DNA of 64,000 nucleotides from JAWLDA01 sp041686855 (GCA_041686855.1 JAWLDA010000010.1:1-64000); one strand, 5' to 3'. Numbered from the stretch's first letter, positions 35,896 through 44,913 are shown. Notes: generated from the letters alone by a model not told the origin. Numbers and translations are program-made.

Positions 35896-37050
35896 TCAAA
35901 CTCCTTGGCGATAGGCGTGAACGAACACTTCGATGACGCGATCACAGTCAGCGTCGCTCATCTCGTGATGCACGGGCAGACAGAGCACGTTTTCGGCGGC
36001 GTAGCGGGTCATCGTAAGCTCCTCGGGGACGATGTACCCACGGTACATCGGTACGTGGACGACGGAGGGGTAGTAATACTTGCGCGCCTCGATCCCGGCG
36101 CTCCTCAACGCAGTAAAGAGTGTATCGCGCGTGACATGCCCACCTGGCCTCACGAGAACTGGGAAGTATGCGTAGTTCAGGCTTATGTCGGGGTGTTGAT
36201 AGAGTTCGTAGCGGATGGCGACATCCCCGTCCGTCTCCCTGTGGAAGGCCTCCAGATACCGCTCGACGATTCGCTTTCTTGCGGCGACGACCTCCTCGAC
36301 ACGTTTAATCGTAACGAGACCGATGGCCGCGCGCACCTCGTCCATCTTTGCGTTCAGTCCCGCTAGGCTCACACTCTCTTCGTTGGCGATGCCAAAGTTG
36401 CGCATGAGAGCGACCTGCGCGAGGTGCTCGGACGATCGAGCCACGACGCAGCCGCCTTCAAGGGTTGAGAAGACTTTGGCAGCGTGAAAGCTGAAAGTGG
36501 AAAGATCGCCGTACGTGCCGATGGGACGCTCATCAAGGGCGACTCCAAAAGCAGGCGCGGCGTCGTAGACCAAGTGTAGGTCGTGCTCCTCTGCGATGCG
36601 GGCGAGCGCGTCGACTCGGCATGGATATCCGTATGAATGAACTGCCAAAATGGCGCGGGTGCGCGGCGTCACCTTTGCTCGCACCGATTCCGGATCAAGC
36701 GTGTAATCCGAACCAATGTCTGCGAAGACCGGAGTGACTCCGGAAAGGTTGAAGAGCGTATGGTATGTTGCGGGAAAGGTGAATCCAGTGGTGATCACCT
36801 CCCCCTTTAGGTTGAGGGCTCGCAGGGCCAGCTCCAGTGCGAGTGTTCCGTTGGTGACGACCGCGAGGTGTTCGACACCGAGACGCCGTCGGAGCGCGGT
36901 CTCGAAGGCCTGAACAAAGCGGCCGTGATTCGTCACCCACCCACTTTCCAAGATCTCTTCCAGGAGTGGCACGAGCTCGTCGACGGCAGGGAGGAGAGGA
37001 CGGGTGATCCGGATGGGTTGCGACGGATTGGACGGTGGTTGCTGGGTCAC
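35896..37050 (-). CDS. DegT/DnrJ/EryC1/StrS aminotransferase (glycan cluster)
   Basis: A 384-residue PLP enzyme of the sugar aminotransferase family: SGWVTNHGRFVQAFE, VVTNGTLALELALRAL, LVYDAAPAFGV and the Schiff-base Lys in FSFHAAKVFSTLEGG. It probably transaminates a nucleotide keto-sugar. I start at the GTG at 37050, preceded by GGAGG at 7-bp spacing; the ATG at 37098 lies upstream of that site. The gene converges on the nucleotidyltransferase and is divergent from the ATP-grasp-HAD gene, about 80 bp away. Confidence 0.9.
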   Translation of the reverse strand: MTQQPPSNPSQPIRITRPLLPAVDELVPLLEEILESGWVTNHGRFVQAFETALRRRLGVEHLAVVTNGTLALELALRALNLKGEVITTGFTFPATYHTLFNLSGVTPVFADIGSDYTLDPESVRAKVTPRTRAILAVHSYGYPCRVDALARIAEEHDLHLVYDAAPAFGVALDERPIGTYGDLSTFSFHAAKVFSTLEGGCVVARSSEHLAQVALMRNFGIANEESVSLAGLNAKMDEVRAAIGLVTIKRVEEVVAARKRIVERYLEAFHRETDGDVAIRYELYQHPDISLNYAYFPVLVRPGGHVTRDTLFTALRSAGIEARKYYYPSVVHVPMYRGYIVPEELTMTRYAAENVLCLPVHHEMSDADCDRVIEVFVHAYRQGV

Positions 37051-37130
37051 GGGTAATCCTCCGTTCTGGCGTTTCGATGATGCTTTATGTGTATTCATAT
37101 GAGAGTGTTTGTGGTAGGAGGGGACGGCTA

Positions 37131-38420
37131 GTGCGAGTGCTGGTCTTTCCAGGTGGGACTGAGACGGGAGCCGAGATTTACAAGAGCCTGTGTCAATGTA
37201 AAGAGGTGACGCTCTACTCAGCAGGCGATGCCCGTTCGAGTCACGCGCCTTTTCTCTTTGCCCGTCACCACTTTGTGCCCAGCCTCACCGAGGCGGGGTG
37301 GATGGACGCACTCAAGCGCGTCATTGTCGACCATGCGATCGATTTTGTCTACCCTGCGTACGATGACGCGCTGGTCGCCCTCGTTCAAAACCTACACCGT
37401 CTCGGCGCTCGGGTGGTCGCCTCCCCGTTGCGGACTTGCATCATCACCCGGTCGAAAGCGCAGACGTACGATCTGTTGAATGAGAGCCTTCCGGTACCGA
37501 TCCGCTTTGCAACGCCCGACGACGTCCCGGAGTATCCTGTCTTTGTAAAACCGGACAGAGGGCACGGGTCCCGAGGAACGAGTCTCGTGTGGGATCGGGC
37601 GCAACTGGAGTGCGTCCTTGCACACCGTGACGGCACGTGGGGGGAGCTCCTGATCTGCGAGTATCTACCAGGTGAGGAGTTCACCGTCGATTGCTTTAAC
37701 GACCGGGCGAAGGGGCTTCTCTACTGCGGGGCTCGCCGACGGGAGCGGACCCGTGCTGGGATCGCGATGCGCAGCGTCCCGGTGACGGATCCCGTCTTCG
37801 CAGAGTACGCCTACATCATTACATCCCGCCTCGAGCTGCACGGAGCGTGGTTTTTTCAGGTGAAGCGGGATCGCGCCGGCGTACTCAAACTGCTTGAAGT
37901 TGCACCGCGGATTAGCGGTACATCAGCCGTGCAGCGTGTCCGGGGCGTAAACCTGCCTCTCTTAAGCCTGTACGAGCAGGAGCGCCGTCCGATCCAAATA
38001 CTCCCCAATCAAGGTGGAGTCGTGATTGACCGAGCTTTAGTAAACCGGTACATGCATACTCTGCGCTACGATACGGTTTACGTCGATCTCGACGACACCC
38101 TGATCCTCAAGGACAAAGTGAACGCACAACTCGTCTCGTTTCTCTATCAGTGTGTCAACAAAAAGATACGCCTCGTGCTCGTGACGAAGCACGCCGGCGA
38201 TCCAATGGCAACCTTGAGGAGGCACCGGCTGGGGCTTCTCTTTGACGAGGTGATTCATTTAAACCCGACAGAGTCGAAGGCGGCCGCCATTCATGGGGAC
38301 GCCGCCCGCGCCATTTTCATCGACGACAGCTTCGCCGAACGCAAAGAGGTAACCCAGCGCCTCGGCCTTCCGTCCTTCGACTGCAGCATGGTCGAAGCGC
38401 TGCTCGACGACCGATGCTAA
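37131..38420 (+). CDS. ATP-grasp ligase fused to a HAD-like domain
   Basis: A 429-residue two-domain protein from a GTG start with AGGAGGGG upstream. Residues 1-300 form an ATP-grasp enzyme of the carbamoyl-phosphate-synthase type: VFPGGTETGAEIY, FVKPDRGHGSRGTSLV, ICEYLPGEEFTVDCF and LLEVAPRISGTSAVQR. Residues 305-429 are HAD-like, with the nucleophile motif VYVDLDDTLILKDKV, a VTKHAGDP motif II-like segment and a FIDDSFAERKEV acidic motif. ATP-grasp enzymes join a carboxylate to an amine; the HAD half may be a phosphatase. A role decorating an amino sugar is inferred from context. Confidence 0.85.
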   Translation: MRVLVFPGGTETGAEIYKSLCQCKEVTLYSAGDARSSHAPFLFARHHFVPSLTEAGWMDALKRVIVDHAIDFVYPAYDDALVALVQNLHRLGARVVASPLRTCIITRSKAQTYDLLNESLPVPIRFATPDDVPEYPVFVKPDRGHGSRGTSLVWDRAQLECVLAHRDGTWGELLICEYLPGEEFTVDCFNDRAKGLLYCGARRRERTRAGIAMRSVPVTDPVFAEYAYIITSRLELHGAWFFQVKRDRAGVLKLLEVAPRISGTSAVQRVRGVNLPLLSLYEQERRPIQILPNQGGVVIDRALVNRYMHTLRYDTVYVDLDDTLILKDKVNAQLVSFLYQCVNKKIRLVLVTKHAGDPMATLRRHRLGLLFDEVIHLNPTESKAAAIHGDAARAIFIDDSFAERKEVTQRLGLPSFDCSMVEALLDDRC

Positions 38421-38428
38421 CCTCGCGG

Positions 38429-39223
38429 TCACACGGTGCCGTAGCCGGCGTTCCACCGGACCCAAAGTCGCACGGGATGGTTCACGTCGAGCGGTTTGAC
38501 GGGATGGACCACGTGGCAGTCCGGAGTGTGGGCGAAGCGGATCAACTCCTGGACGGAGACGGTGCTGCCCGGACGGTAGGCGACTGCGAAGGGATACGGC
38601 TCGGGGTACGCCGCCGGATTGCCGCCGAGACTGTGCGCAAGTGTGGGGAAGACCGCCTCGGCCATCGCTTTGCGGGGCGTGTGATCGACGGCCCGGCGCA
38701 GCCGGTCGAGTTGGGGAAGGGCGACGATCCGCTCCACCAAAGAGCGACGGAACGCCTGCAACGGATTGAAGGCCGTACATGGATGCTCCGCGCCTAGGAG
38801 CCGCTGCCACCGGTTCCAGTTCCTCCACATATACGAACCTGGCGAATCGATGGCGGGCCTGACGGGTTCGGTCCGAAAGCGCACGCCCAGGTACTCGGAG
38901 GAGCCTAACTGCCGGTCGAGAAACGACTCAAACCCTTGTTGGATAAAGAGTGCGTCGCTGTCCAGCACCACAAAGAAATCAAAGGGGAGCGCGAGCTCAA
39001 TCGCCCACTCCATCACGTCTAGAATGTAGCGTGTGCCGTACCCGTATGGTAGCTGTCGCCCGTCGGGATAGATGTAAGCCGGCAGCCCCTCGGAGATCTG
39101 CTCGTTGCCGCTCGCATCGTAAACGAGGGGGATGCAGGCCGGACAAAAATGGTGCACGTTCTGCAGCAGGTCTGCCAAAGTGGCCCTGTCCTGGTGGGCT
39201 AAGATCGCAAAACAGATCGCCAT
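38429..39223 (-). CDS. Glycosyltransferase-like protein (paralogue A)
   Basis: A 264-residue protein beginning MAICFAILAHQDRATLADLL. The ILAH opening, a FFVVLDSDALFI acidic motif and a VHPVKPLDVNHPVR tail are shared with the gene at 39808-40653, so the two are paralogues. The opening resembles core-2/I-branching (GT14-like) enzymes, and the LDSD could be a DxD-type nucleotide-sugar site, but I am not sure of the family. The ATG at 39223 follows AGGAG at 8-bp spacing. It is the last gene of a four-gene minus-strand operon. Confidence 0.65.
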   Translation of the reverse strand: MAICFAILAHQDRATLADLLQNVHHFCPACIPLVYDASGNEQISEGLPAYIYPDGRQLPYGYGTRYILDVMEWAIELALPFDFFVVLDSDALFIQQGFESFLDRQLGSSEYLGVRFRTEPVRPAIDSPGSYMWRNWNRWQRLLGAEHPCTAFNPLQAFRRSLVERIVALPQLDRLRRAVDHTPRKAMAEAVFPTLAHSLGGNPAAYPEPYPFAVAYRPGSTVSVQELIRFAHTPDCHVVHPVKPLDVNHPVRLWVRWNAGYGTV

Positions 39224-39234
39224 GTACACCGCTC

Positions 39235-39830
39235 CTATCTGCGTATGACACTAAGGAGACTCCCCTTGGCATCATCGGTCAGCCACATACCGGGGCGGAT
39301 CATCTCCTCGGCGACGACGCCGATTGTCGCAACGCTCTCAGCATCCACAGGGACGAGGACGAGTCGTCCGCCCACCACCAAATGTCGGGCCCACTCCTGG
39401 TAGTGGGTCTTCATCACCTCGTAGGAGCCCGTGCCTTCGATGACCAGCAGTCCAATCGGCCGCGTCCACTGCTGCGCCAAATGGAACGACGCAGTGATGG
39501 TCGGCGGCAACCTGTTTAGCCATGGCGCCGACTCAGCGAGTGATGCCATGGAACCAAGCCGCCGCAGGGCTCCGATGCGTTCACAATCAATCGAGTACAC
39601 GGCTGGGCGGCGCTTTGACTGGGGGCGTTCAAGTTGCTCGTGTTCGGATTCTAGGCTAACGGGACTCTTGTCCCAGCCGGCGCGTAGCGCATCGACGATA
39701 TCGGTTGAGGACCAATGTGGACGACTACCTCGCCCTTCTGCACGTCCCCGACCACTGACGAGAGAAAGAGCAGGTCCCGTTGAACGCGCTGTGCCCGCGC
39801 TTTTCGTCTACCGCCGCTTCTTTTTGCCAT
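39235..39830 (-). pseudogene. Class I methyltransferase gene with a single-base frameshift
   Basis: From an ATG at 39830, which overlaps the end of the upstream glycosyltransferase-like gene, one frame gives MAKRSGGRRKARAQRVQRDL and then LFLSSVVGDVQKGEVVVHIG, ending at a stop 59 codons in. From about 39711 another frame continues with SSTDIVDALRAGW, PAVYSIDCERIGALRRLG and GLLVIEGTGSYEVMKTHYQE, like a Methyltransf_24-type enzyme. Inserting one base after the GG of codon 40 would join HIG to SSTD. Either the gene is broken, or this is a sequencing error. The downstream part alone has no plausible start. Confidence 0.7.
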
Positions 39831-40653
39831 AGCGACCTTTCCGCAAAAGTTTGCGGACGGGGTGATTGATGAGGAGCGGTTTTACCGGGTGGACGAAGTA
39901 GCAGTCGGGTTCGAGGAGCAACGCGTCGACTTCCTCCCGGGTGATGCTCTCTTTGCCCCAGTGGGTAAACTGCACCTGAACGCAACGCGCGTACACCTCG
40001 CGAGGGTACGCTCTTGGGTTCGCGCCAAGCGCGACGGCGAGTGTGGGAAACAACACCTCGGCGAGTCCGAGGATCTGACTCGACCTGACAGCGCCCTTGA
40101 TTGCGTCGATGCGAGGATGGCCGACGATCTTTTCAACGAGCCGACGATGCAGGGTCTGGCCGGGATTGAACGCGCCGTAGGGGTACGTAGTACCCAAGAG
40201 CTTTCGCCAAACGGGCCACTGGGGCCAAATGAGTTCGGCCGGTTGCCACCGCGCTCCCAGATCAAGAGCGGGGTGCCAGCGCACAAAGGGGTTTTGTTCG
40301 GCGTGAAACTCCACGCCCATGTACTCCGAGGTCCGCATCTCTCGGTGAAGAAACGCTTCCAACCCGTGGCGAATCAGCAGCATGTCGTTGTCCCAGACCA
40401 CGAAGTAATCGTACTCGTACCCCTGGTCAAGGGACCATTCCATGAGGTCCAAGATGTACTCCGTCCCCAATCCATATCCAAGCGGACGACTCCCTGGGTA
40501 CACAGGAGCCGGGACACGCCGAAAGAGGCGGCGCCGCCCGCTGGAGTTATAAATAAGAGGTATACTTGCAGGCGCGAAATGCCGAAGATTCGCGACAAGG
40601 TCTCGCAGGCTTTTCGGTGCAGTGTGAGCAAGAATGGCAAAGCATATCGGCAT
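39808..40653 (-). CDS. Glycosyltransferase-like protein (paralogue B)
   Basis: A 281-residue paralogue of the 38429-39223 product: MPICFAILAHTAPKSLRDLV, FVVWDNDMLLIRHGLEAFLH (a DND in place of DSD), YPYGAFNPGQTLHRRLVEKI and VHPVKPLLINHPVRKLL, ending in a basic tail. The two copies differ mainly in the tail and in the acidic motif, suggesting different acceptor specificity. ATG at 40653 with AAGGAG about 12 bases upstream. Family assignment is tentative. Confidence 0.65.
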   Translation of the reverse strand: MPICFAILAHTAPKSLRDLVANLRHFAPASIPLIYNSSGRRRLFRRVPAPVYPGSRPLGYGLGTEYILDLMEWSLDQGYEYDYFVVWDNDMLLIRHGLEAFLHREMRTSEYMGVEFHAEQNPFVRWHPALDLGARWQPAELIWPQWPVWRKLLGTTYPYGAFNPGQTLHRRLVEKIVGHPRIDAIKGAVRSSQILGLAEVLFPTLAVALGANPRAYPREVYARCVQVQFTHWGKESITREEVDALLLEPDCYFVHPVKPLLINHPVRKLLRKGRYGKKKRR

Positions 40654-40698
40654 GGCACGACCCCGCTCCTTCAGCGAAGTGCAGCAGCCCATCCGCCT

Positions 40699-41688
40699 TT
40701 AGAGCGCGCCGCTCTCGATGAGCTGCTGGTACCGTTCAACGGTGCGGATCCTGGCGTCTTGCGGAATCAAGCCGCGCTTGTAAGCGTCGGCAATTTCGAG
40801 GACGCCGTCGTGCGGCGTGAAACGCGTGGTGTAACCTAGGAGTGTACGAATCTTGTCAAAGGAGACCCGGTAGGAGCGCTGATCTTCGCGACCGTACCAC
40901 GTCGTCTGACAAGGGAGACCGAGCGAATGTGCCACTTCGTGGGCGAGCGGCAGCATTTGCACGTTTTGCGCATCGGATCCGACGTTAAAGATCTCCCCGT
41001 TGACGAGAGCGCTCTCGGCTTCGAGGACGGTAAGGAACGCCCTGACGGTATCGTTCACATGCACGAGTGGACGCCATTGGGCGCCGTCTCGTTGCACGGC
41101 GATCTTCCCTGTCTCTAACAATGCAAGTGTCATGGAGTTTAAGACTAAATCAAAGCGCATCCGGGCCGAGAGACCGTAAACCGTCGCTTGGCGTAGGGCG
41201 GTGACGCAAAAGTGACGGCTGCTGAGTTGAAGCGTCGCCCGTTCCGCCTCGAGGTTGGCGCGGGCGTACGTCGTGAGCGGATCGGCAGGTGAGCGTTCGC
41301 TCACCACGTTCGCTTGATTGCCGTACACGCTGCACGACGATGCGAGGATGTACCGCTCGACCCCTGCTCTTAGAGCGAGTCGGGCCATGCGAGCGCGACC
41401 GGCGGCGTTGATCGACAGGGTGATCGTCGGGTCCAACTCCCCGGCCGGGTCGTTGGAGATCGCAGCGAGATCACAGAGCGCGTCGATCCCGTGTAACACT
41501 GCCGGATCCACCCAGCGAATGTCGTCGTTGACGATCGCCAGGTTGGGATGGTTTAAGTGGTTGAGTGTGGGGCCGAAGAAGAATCGGTCTAAGGCGACGA
41601 CGCGGTACCCGCGTTCGAGAAGGGCCGCGACGAGCACGGCGCCGATGTAGCCGCCTCCTCCGGTGACCAAGACTCGTTGGATGTCCAA
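40699..41688 (-). CDS. NAD-dependent epimerase/dehydratase (extended SDR)
   Basis: A 329-residue extended SDR: VLVTGGGGYIGAVLVAALLE, the substrate loop SSCSVYG, and a C-terminal sugar-binding region (WRPLVHVNDTVRAFL, YGREDQRSYRVSFDKI). It probably modifies a nucleotide sugar for the glycan cluster. The catalytic Tyr motif reads YARAN, so the expected Lys of YxxxK appears to be Asn. The TTG at 41688 with GGGAGG upstream is preferred to the much longer ORF start at 42078. First gene of the minus-strand glycan operon. Confidence 0.85.
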   Translation of the reverse strand: MDIQRVLVTGGGGYIGAVLVAALLERGYRVVALDRFFFGPTLNHLNHPNLAIVNDDIRWVDPAVLHGIDALCDLAAISNDPAGELDPTITLSINAAGRARMARLALRAGVERYILASSCSVYGNQANVVSERSPADPLTTYARANLEAERATLQLSSRHFCVTALRQATVYGLSARMRFDLVLNSMTLALLETGKIAVQRDGAQWRPLVHVNDTVRAFLTVLEAESALVNGEIFNVGSDAQNVQMLPLAHEVAHSLGLPCQTTWYGREDQRSYRVSFDKIRTLLGYTTRFTPHDGVLEIADAYKRGLIPQDARIRTVERYQQLIESGAL

Positions 41689-41851
41689 TACTAGGTGCCT
41701 CCCAAGGCTCTCGTGAATGACTCCCTGTGGTCTGCCCGTATGGTAGCGTACGAAGCCGAGTGGCAGGTGTAGCCAGGAGTGGAGCGCGGTTTTGTCCGCG
41801 AACGAGCGTGGCGGAGAATGTGCGAAACCCCCTATGAAAGGGTCGTGGAGT

Positions 41852-42763
41852 ATGGCAAGTCCTCTCATCGAGGTGAGCGGATTAACTAAGAGCTTCGGCT
41901 CCAACCGCGTCATTGAAGATTTGGAGTTTGAGGTGGGTGCGGGAGAGATTGTCGGGTTGCTGGGTCCCAACGGCTCCGGCAAGACGACGTGTATTCGGTT
42001 GTTGAATGGTGTGTTGCGGGCCGACCAGGGCTCAATGCGCGTGGGCGGTCGAGACCCTGAGAGAGATGGCAGTGCCATACGCCGGATGTGCGGTGTTCTG
42101 ACAGAGTCGGCCGATTTTTACCGTCATATGAGTGGCTTGGAGAATCTGAGATTCTTTGCGCAACTGTACGGGGTGGAGGAGCGAAGTAGGCCGGAAGAGG
42201 TGCTGCGCCGCTTTGGAATGGAGGAGTATCAGCACCGTAAGGTGGGGACGTACAGTACGGGGATGCGCCGTCGACTCGGTCTCGCGCGGGCCGTGTTGCA
42301 CTCGCCTCAAATCCTCTTTCTCGACGAACCGACGAACGGTTTGGATCCAGAAGGGGCGCGCATGGTCCTCGCCGATATCGCGACGTTAAACCGGCGTGAG
42401 GGGACGACAATCATCCTCTGTTCCCATCTGTTACAGCAGCTCGAGACGGTGTGCCACCGATACCTTTTCATCAACCGGGGGCGCTTAATCGAACAGGGGA
42501 GTCTGACAGAGCTACGCGACAAGTACCGGGCTACGCTCTCGCTGCGTGTTGAGACCGATCTGCGACTGCAAAGCGATACGTACCGCGGCGTCGAGGCCAA
42601 AAGTATGGGCGATGGCGTCGTGCAGTTTCGTATACCTGAGCGCGAACGGGTGCCGGATCTATTGCGCCGATTGACTCAAGAGGCGCGGGTGTACAGCGCC
42701 GAATTGGAGGAGCCGGATCTCGAAAGCCTGTACTTCCGTATCCGGGGAGTGAACCACGCATGA
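41852..42763 (+). CDS. ABC transporter ATP-binding protein (ABC-2 type)
   Basis: A 303-residue ATPase: Walker A LLGPNGSGKTT, signature YSTGMRRRLGLARAV, Walker B LFLDEPTNGLDPEG and the H-loop LCSHLLQQLE. The C-terminal extension of about 80 residues resembles the regulatory part of multidrug- and NatA-type subunits. Its stop overlaps the start of the permease gene (ATGA). ATG at 41852 with a GGAG-containing leader; upstream in-frame ATGs at 41834 and 41792 look less likely. Confidence 0.9.
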   Translation: MASPLIEVSGLTKSFGSNRVIEDLEFEVGAGEIVGLLGPNGSGKTTCIRLLNGVLRADQGSMRVGGRDPERDGSAIRRMCGVLTESADFYRHMSGLENLRFFAQLYGVEERSRPEEVLRRFGMEEYQHRKVGTYSTGMRRRLGLARAVLHSPQILFLDEPTNGLDPEGARMVLADIATLNRREGTTIILCSHLLQQLETVCHRYLFINRGRLIEQGSLTELRDKYRATLSLRVETDLRLQSDTYRGVEAKSMGDGVVQFRIPERERVPDLLRRLTQEARVYSAELEEPDLESLYFRIRGVNHA

Positions 42764-43587
42764 ATCAACGAATCGTCTGGGCGATCGCGCGAAAAGACGT
42801 ACGGGCGATCGGCGCGAACCTACAGGTTTGGTTACCCATGCTCATCTTACCTGTATTCATCGGGATCCTGCTACCGGGCGGCCTGTTGTTTGCTCTGCGG
42901 ACGGTCGGAGTCGAAGGAGACTTGCGCGAGATCACCCGTATTCTCGACGCTCTGCCGGAATCACAGCTACGACGCGCCCTCGACCTGCTGCCAAGCGTGG
43001 AGCAACAGGTCGCTTACTTCGCGATGAACTACCTCATCGCACCGATCTTCTTACTCATTCCTATCATGGCCTCGAGTGTTGTCAGCGCCGATAGTTTCGC
43101 AGGGGAGAAAGAGCGGGGCACCCTTGAGAGCCTCCTCCTCACTCCGACGGAGCTAAGCGATCTCTTTGCAGGTAAAGTAGTAGGGGCTATGTTGCCTGCG
43201 GCCCTCCTGTCCACGCTCACCTTCGGGTTGGCGGTGGTCGTCGCCAACCTCGTCGGGTGGCCGATGTTTGGCCGTCTCTTCTTTCCCAATGCGAACTGGT
43301 GGCCGCTCATACTGCTGGTGATGCCGATGCTCAGCCTGACGGCGATTCTCGTCAACGTCTTTATCAGCGCTCGGGTCGCCACCTTTCAAGCGGCGTACCA
43401 ATTGGGGGGATTGATCGTGTTGCCCATTCTCGCTTTACTCTTTGGGCAGGTCTCCGGAGTTCTGCTCCTCGACACGCTTCTAGTGAGCCTCATAGGAGTG
43501 ATCCTGGCGGTGGTGAATGCTCTCTTGATGGCGATTATCGGACGGCGCCTGCGCCGCAGCCAACTCTTTGAGAGCCAAGTGCAATGA
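42760..43587 (+). CDS. ABC-2 type transporter permease
   Basis: A 275-residue membrane protein with about six TM helices. The segment SADSFAGEKERGTLESLLLTPT is the typical cytoplasmic coupling motif (GEKERGTLE) of ABC-2 permeases such as NatB and multidrug exporters. It is co-translated with the ATPase gene (ATGA overlap). A separate substrate-binding protein is not present, so export is likely. The substrate is unknown. Confidence 0.88.
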   Translation: MNQRIVWAIARKDVRAIGANLQVWLPMLILPVFIGILLPGGLLFALRTVGVEGDLREITRILDALPESQLRRALDLLPSVEQQVAYFAMNYLIAPIFLLIPIMASSVVSADSFAGEKERGTLESLLLTPTELSDLFAGKVVGAMLPAALLSTLTFGLAVVVANLVGWPMFGRLFFPNANWWPLILLVMPMLSLTAILVNVFISARVATFQAAYQLGGLIVLPILALLFGQVSGVLLLDTLLVSLIGVILAVVNALLMAIIGRRLRRSQLFESQVQ

Positions 43588-43613
43588 GACCATCTGGAGG
43601 GGATCAAGCAACG

Positions 43614-44438
43614 ATGTGGATCTTGAGCGGATTTGCCGATGAGATTGCCGCGGACGTGGAAGAGCAACTCGATGTACTCGAGAGTGAAGGGATTCGTTAC
43701 CTCGAGCTACGCAAAGCGTGGGGCAAGGGCGTCTTGACTCTGAGTGACGATGAAGTGAAGCGGCTGAAAGCGCTCTTAGGGAGTAGAGGGGTCGGCGTGT
43801 CCTCGATCGGTTCGCCGATTGGCAAGATCAAGATTACGGATCCGTTCGAGCCTCACCTGGAGCAGTTTCGGCGAGCCCTGTGGTGCGCGCAGCAATTGGA
43901 GGCGCCCTACATCCGTCTTTTCTCGTTCTTTATTCCCGAAGGTGAGGCCGAAGCTTACCGGGATGAGGTGCTCCGTCGTATGAGCGCCATCGCGCAAGCG
44001 GCCCAGGGGCACGGCGTCACCCTTGTTCACGAGAATGAGAAGCACATATACGGGGACACGCCTGAGAGGTGCCTCGATATCGTACAGAGCGTAAACAGTG
44101 AGGTTTTGCGCCTCGCTTGGGATCCGGCCAACTTCGTCCAGTGCGGTGTGCGACCGCATACGGAAGGGTACGAGATGTTGCGGCCTTACATCGACTACAT
44201 ACACGTGAAAGATGCGCTCGCCGAGAGCGGTAAGGTGACGGTTGCCGGAGAGGGTGACGGTGAGGTGCGCCAGACCCTGAAGGCGCTGCGCGACTCCGGG
44301 TTTGAGGGTTTCTTCTCGATGGAGCCCCACCTCAAGTCGGCCGATGAATTCTCGGGATTTAGCGGCGGGCAGTTGTTTGTCGAGGCCGTGCGCGCCTTTA
44401 AGCGCCTCGTTCAAGCCGAAGGCATCGAACTGGGTTAA
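43614..44438 (+). CDS. Sugar phosphate isomerase/epimerase (TIM barrel)
   Basis: A 274-residue AP-endonuclease-2-like TIM barrel. The metal-site region shows VTLVHENEKHIYGDT, LRLAWDPANFVQCG, DYIHVKDAL and a late Glu (FEGFFSMEPHL), the set of acidic and His ligands used by xylose isomerase-like enzymes. It is probably a hexose or inositol-type isomerase. ATG at 43614 follows GGAGGGG; the ORF start at 43584 overlaps the permease gene. Confidence 0.87.
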   Translation: MWILSGFADEIAADVEEQLDVLESEGIRYLELRKAWGKGVLTLSDDEVKRLKALLGSRGVGVSSIGSPIGKIKITDPFEPHLEQFRRALWCAQQLEAPYIRLFSFFIPEGEAEAYRDEVLRRMSAIAQAAQGHGVTLVHENEKHIYGDTPERCLDIVQSVNSEVLRLAWDPANFVQCGVRPHTEGYEMLRPYIDYIHVKDALAESGKVTVAGEGDGEVRQTLKALRDSGFEGFFSMEPHLKSADEFSGFSGGQLFVEAVRAFKRLVQAEGIELG

Positions 44439-44493
44439 GAATCACCTCAATGGGGAAGAATCCTCAGGCGTAAATCGCTGGAGGTGATCAACA

Positions 44494-44694
44494 GTGCCGG
44501 CCAATGTACGGTGCACGGTGAGCAGCTGTGCCTACTGGGACGAAGCGAATCGGTGCGGAGCCGACGAGATTCTGGTCAGCAGCGACGAGGTCGCGAATGG
44601 GAAGATCGACGTTGAGATTGCCAGCCTGGATCAAACGCCCACGGCCACGTCCGCGGGCACGTCCTGCAAAACCTTCAAGCCGAAGAATGAATAA
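44494..44694 (+). CDS. DUF1540 small Cys-rich protein
   Basis: A 66-residue protein with the DUF1540 Cys pattern: CTVSSCAYWDEANRC near the N-terminus and a late SCKTF. The four Cys likely bind metal. Such genes are common in spore-forming Bacillota, function unknown. GTG start with a near-consensus GGAGGTGATC. A terminator hairpin follows directly. Confidence 0.87.
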   Translation: MPANVRCTVSSCAYWDEANRCGADEILVSSDEVANGKIDVEIASLDQTPTATSAGTSCKTFKPKNE

Positions 44695-44701
44695 TGACGG
44701 A

Positions 44702-44728
44702 GCGTGGGGCAGTCACACTGCCCCACGC
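44702..44728 (+). terminator. Hairpin after the DUF1540 gene
   Basis: GCGTGGGGCAGT and ACTGCCCCACGC form a perfect 12-bp stem around CAC, 8 bp after the stop codon. There is no T-run, so terminator function rests on position and stability. The 185 bp to the next gene shows nothing I recognise. Confidence 0.65.
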
Positions 44729-44913
44729 CCGGTCCCGTACTGCCAAATACGATGCCGAGTCCCTATCCCTAGAGCATCGCTCCCTTTATGATCATCGGTG
44801 CATATCGCAAGTCCTTACTCTGATTAGACGTCCTCTGCGCCGCAAATGGAGGAGAGCCGAGAGGGTGGCGAAGTGGGAGTTAGAGTTCGTCGATTTTCAC
44901 AGGAGTGATAAGT

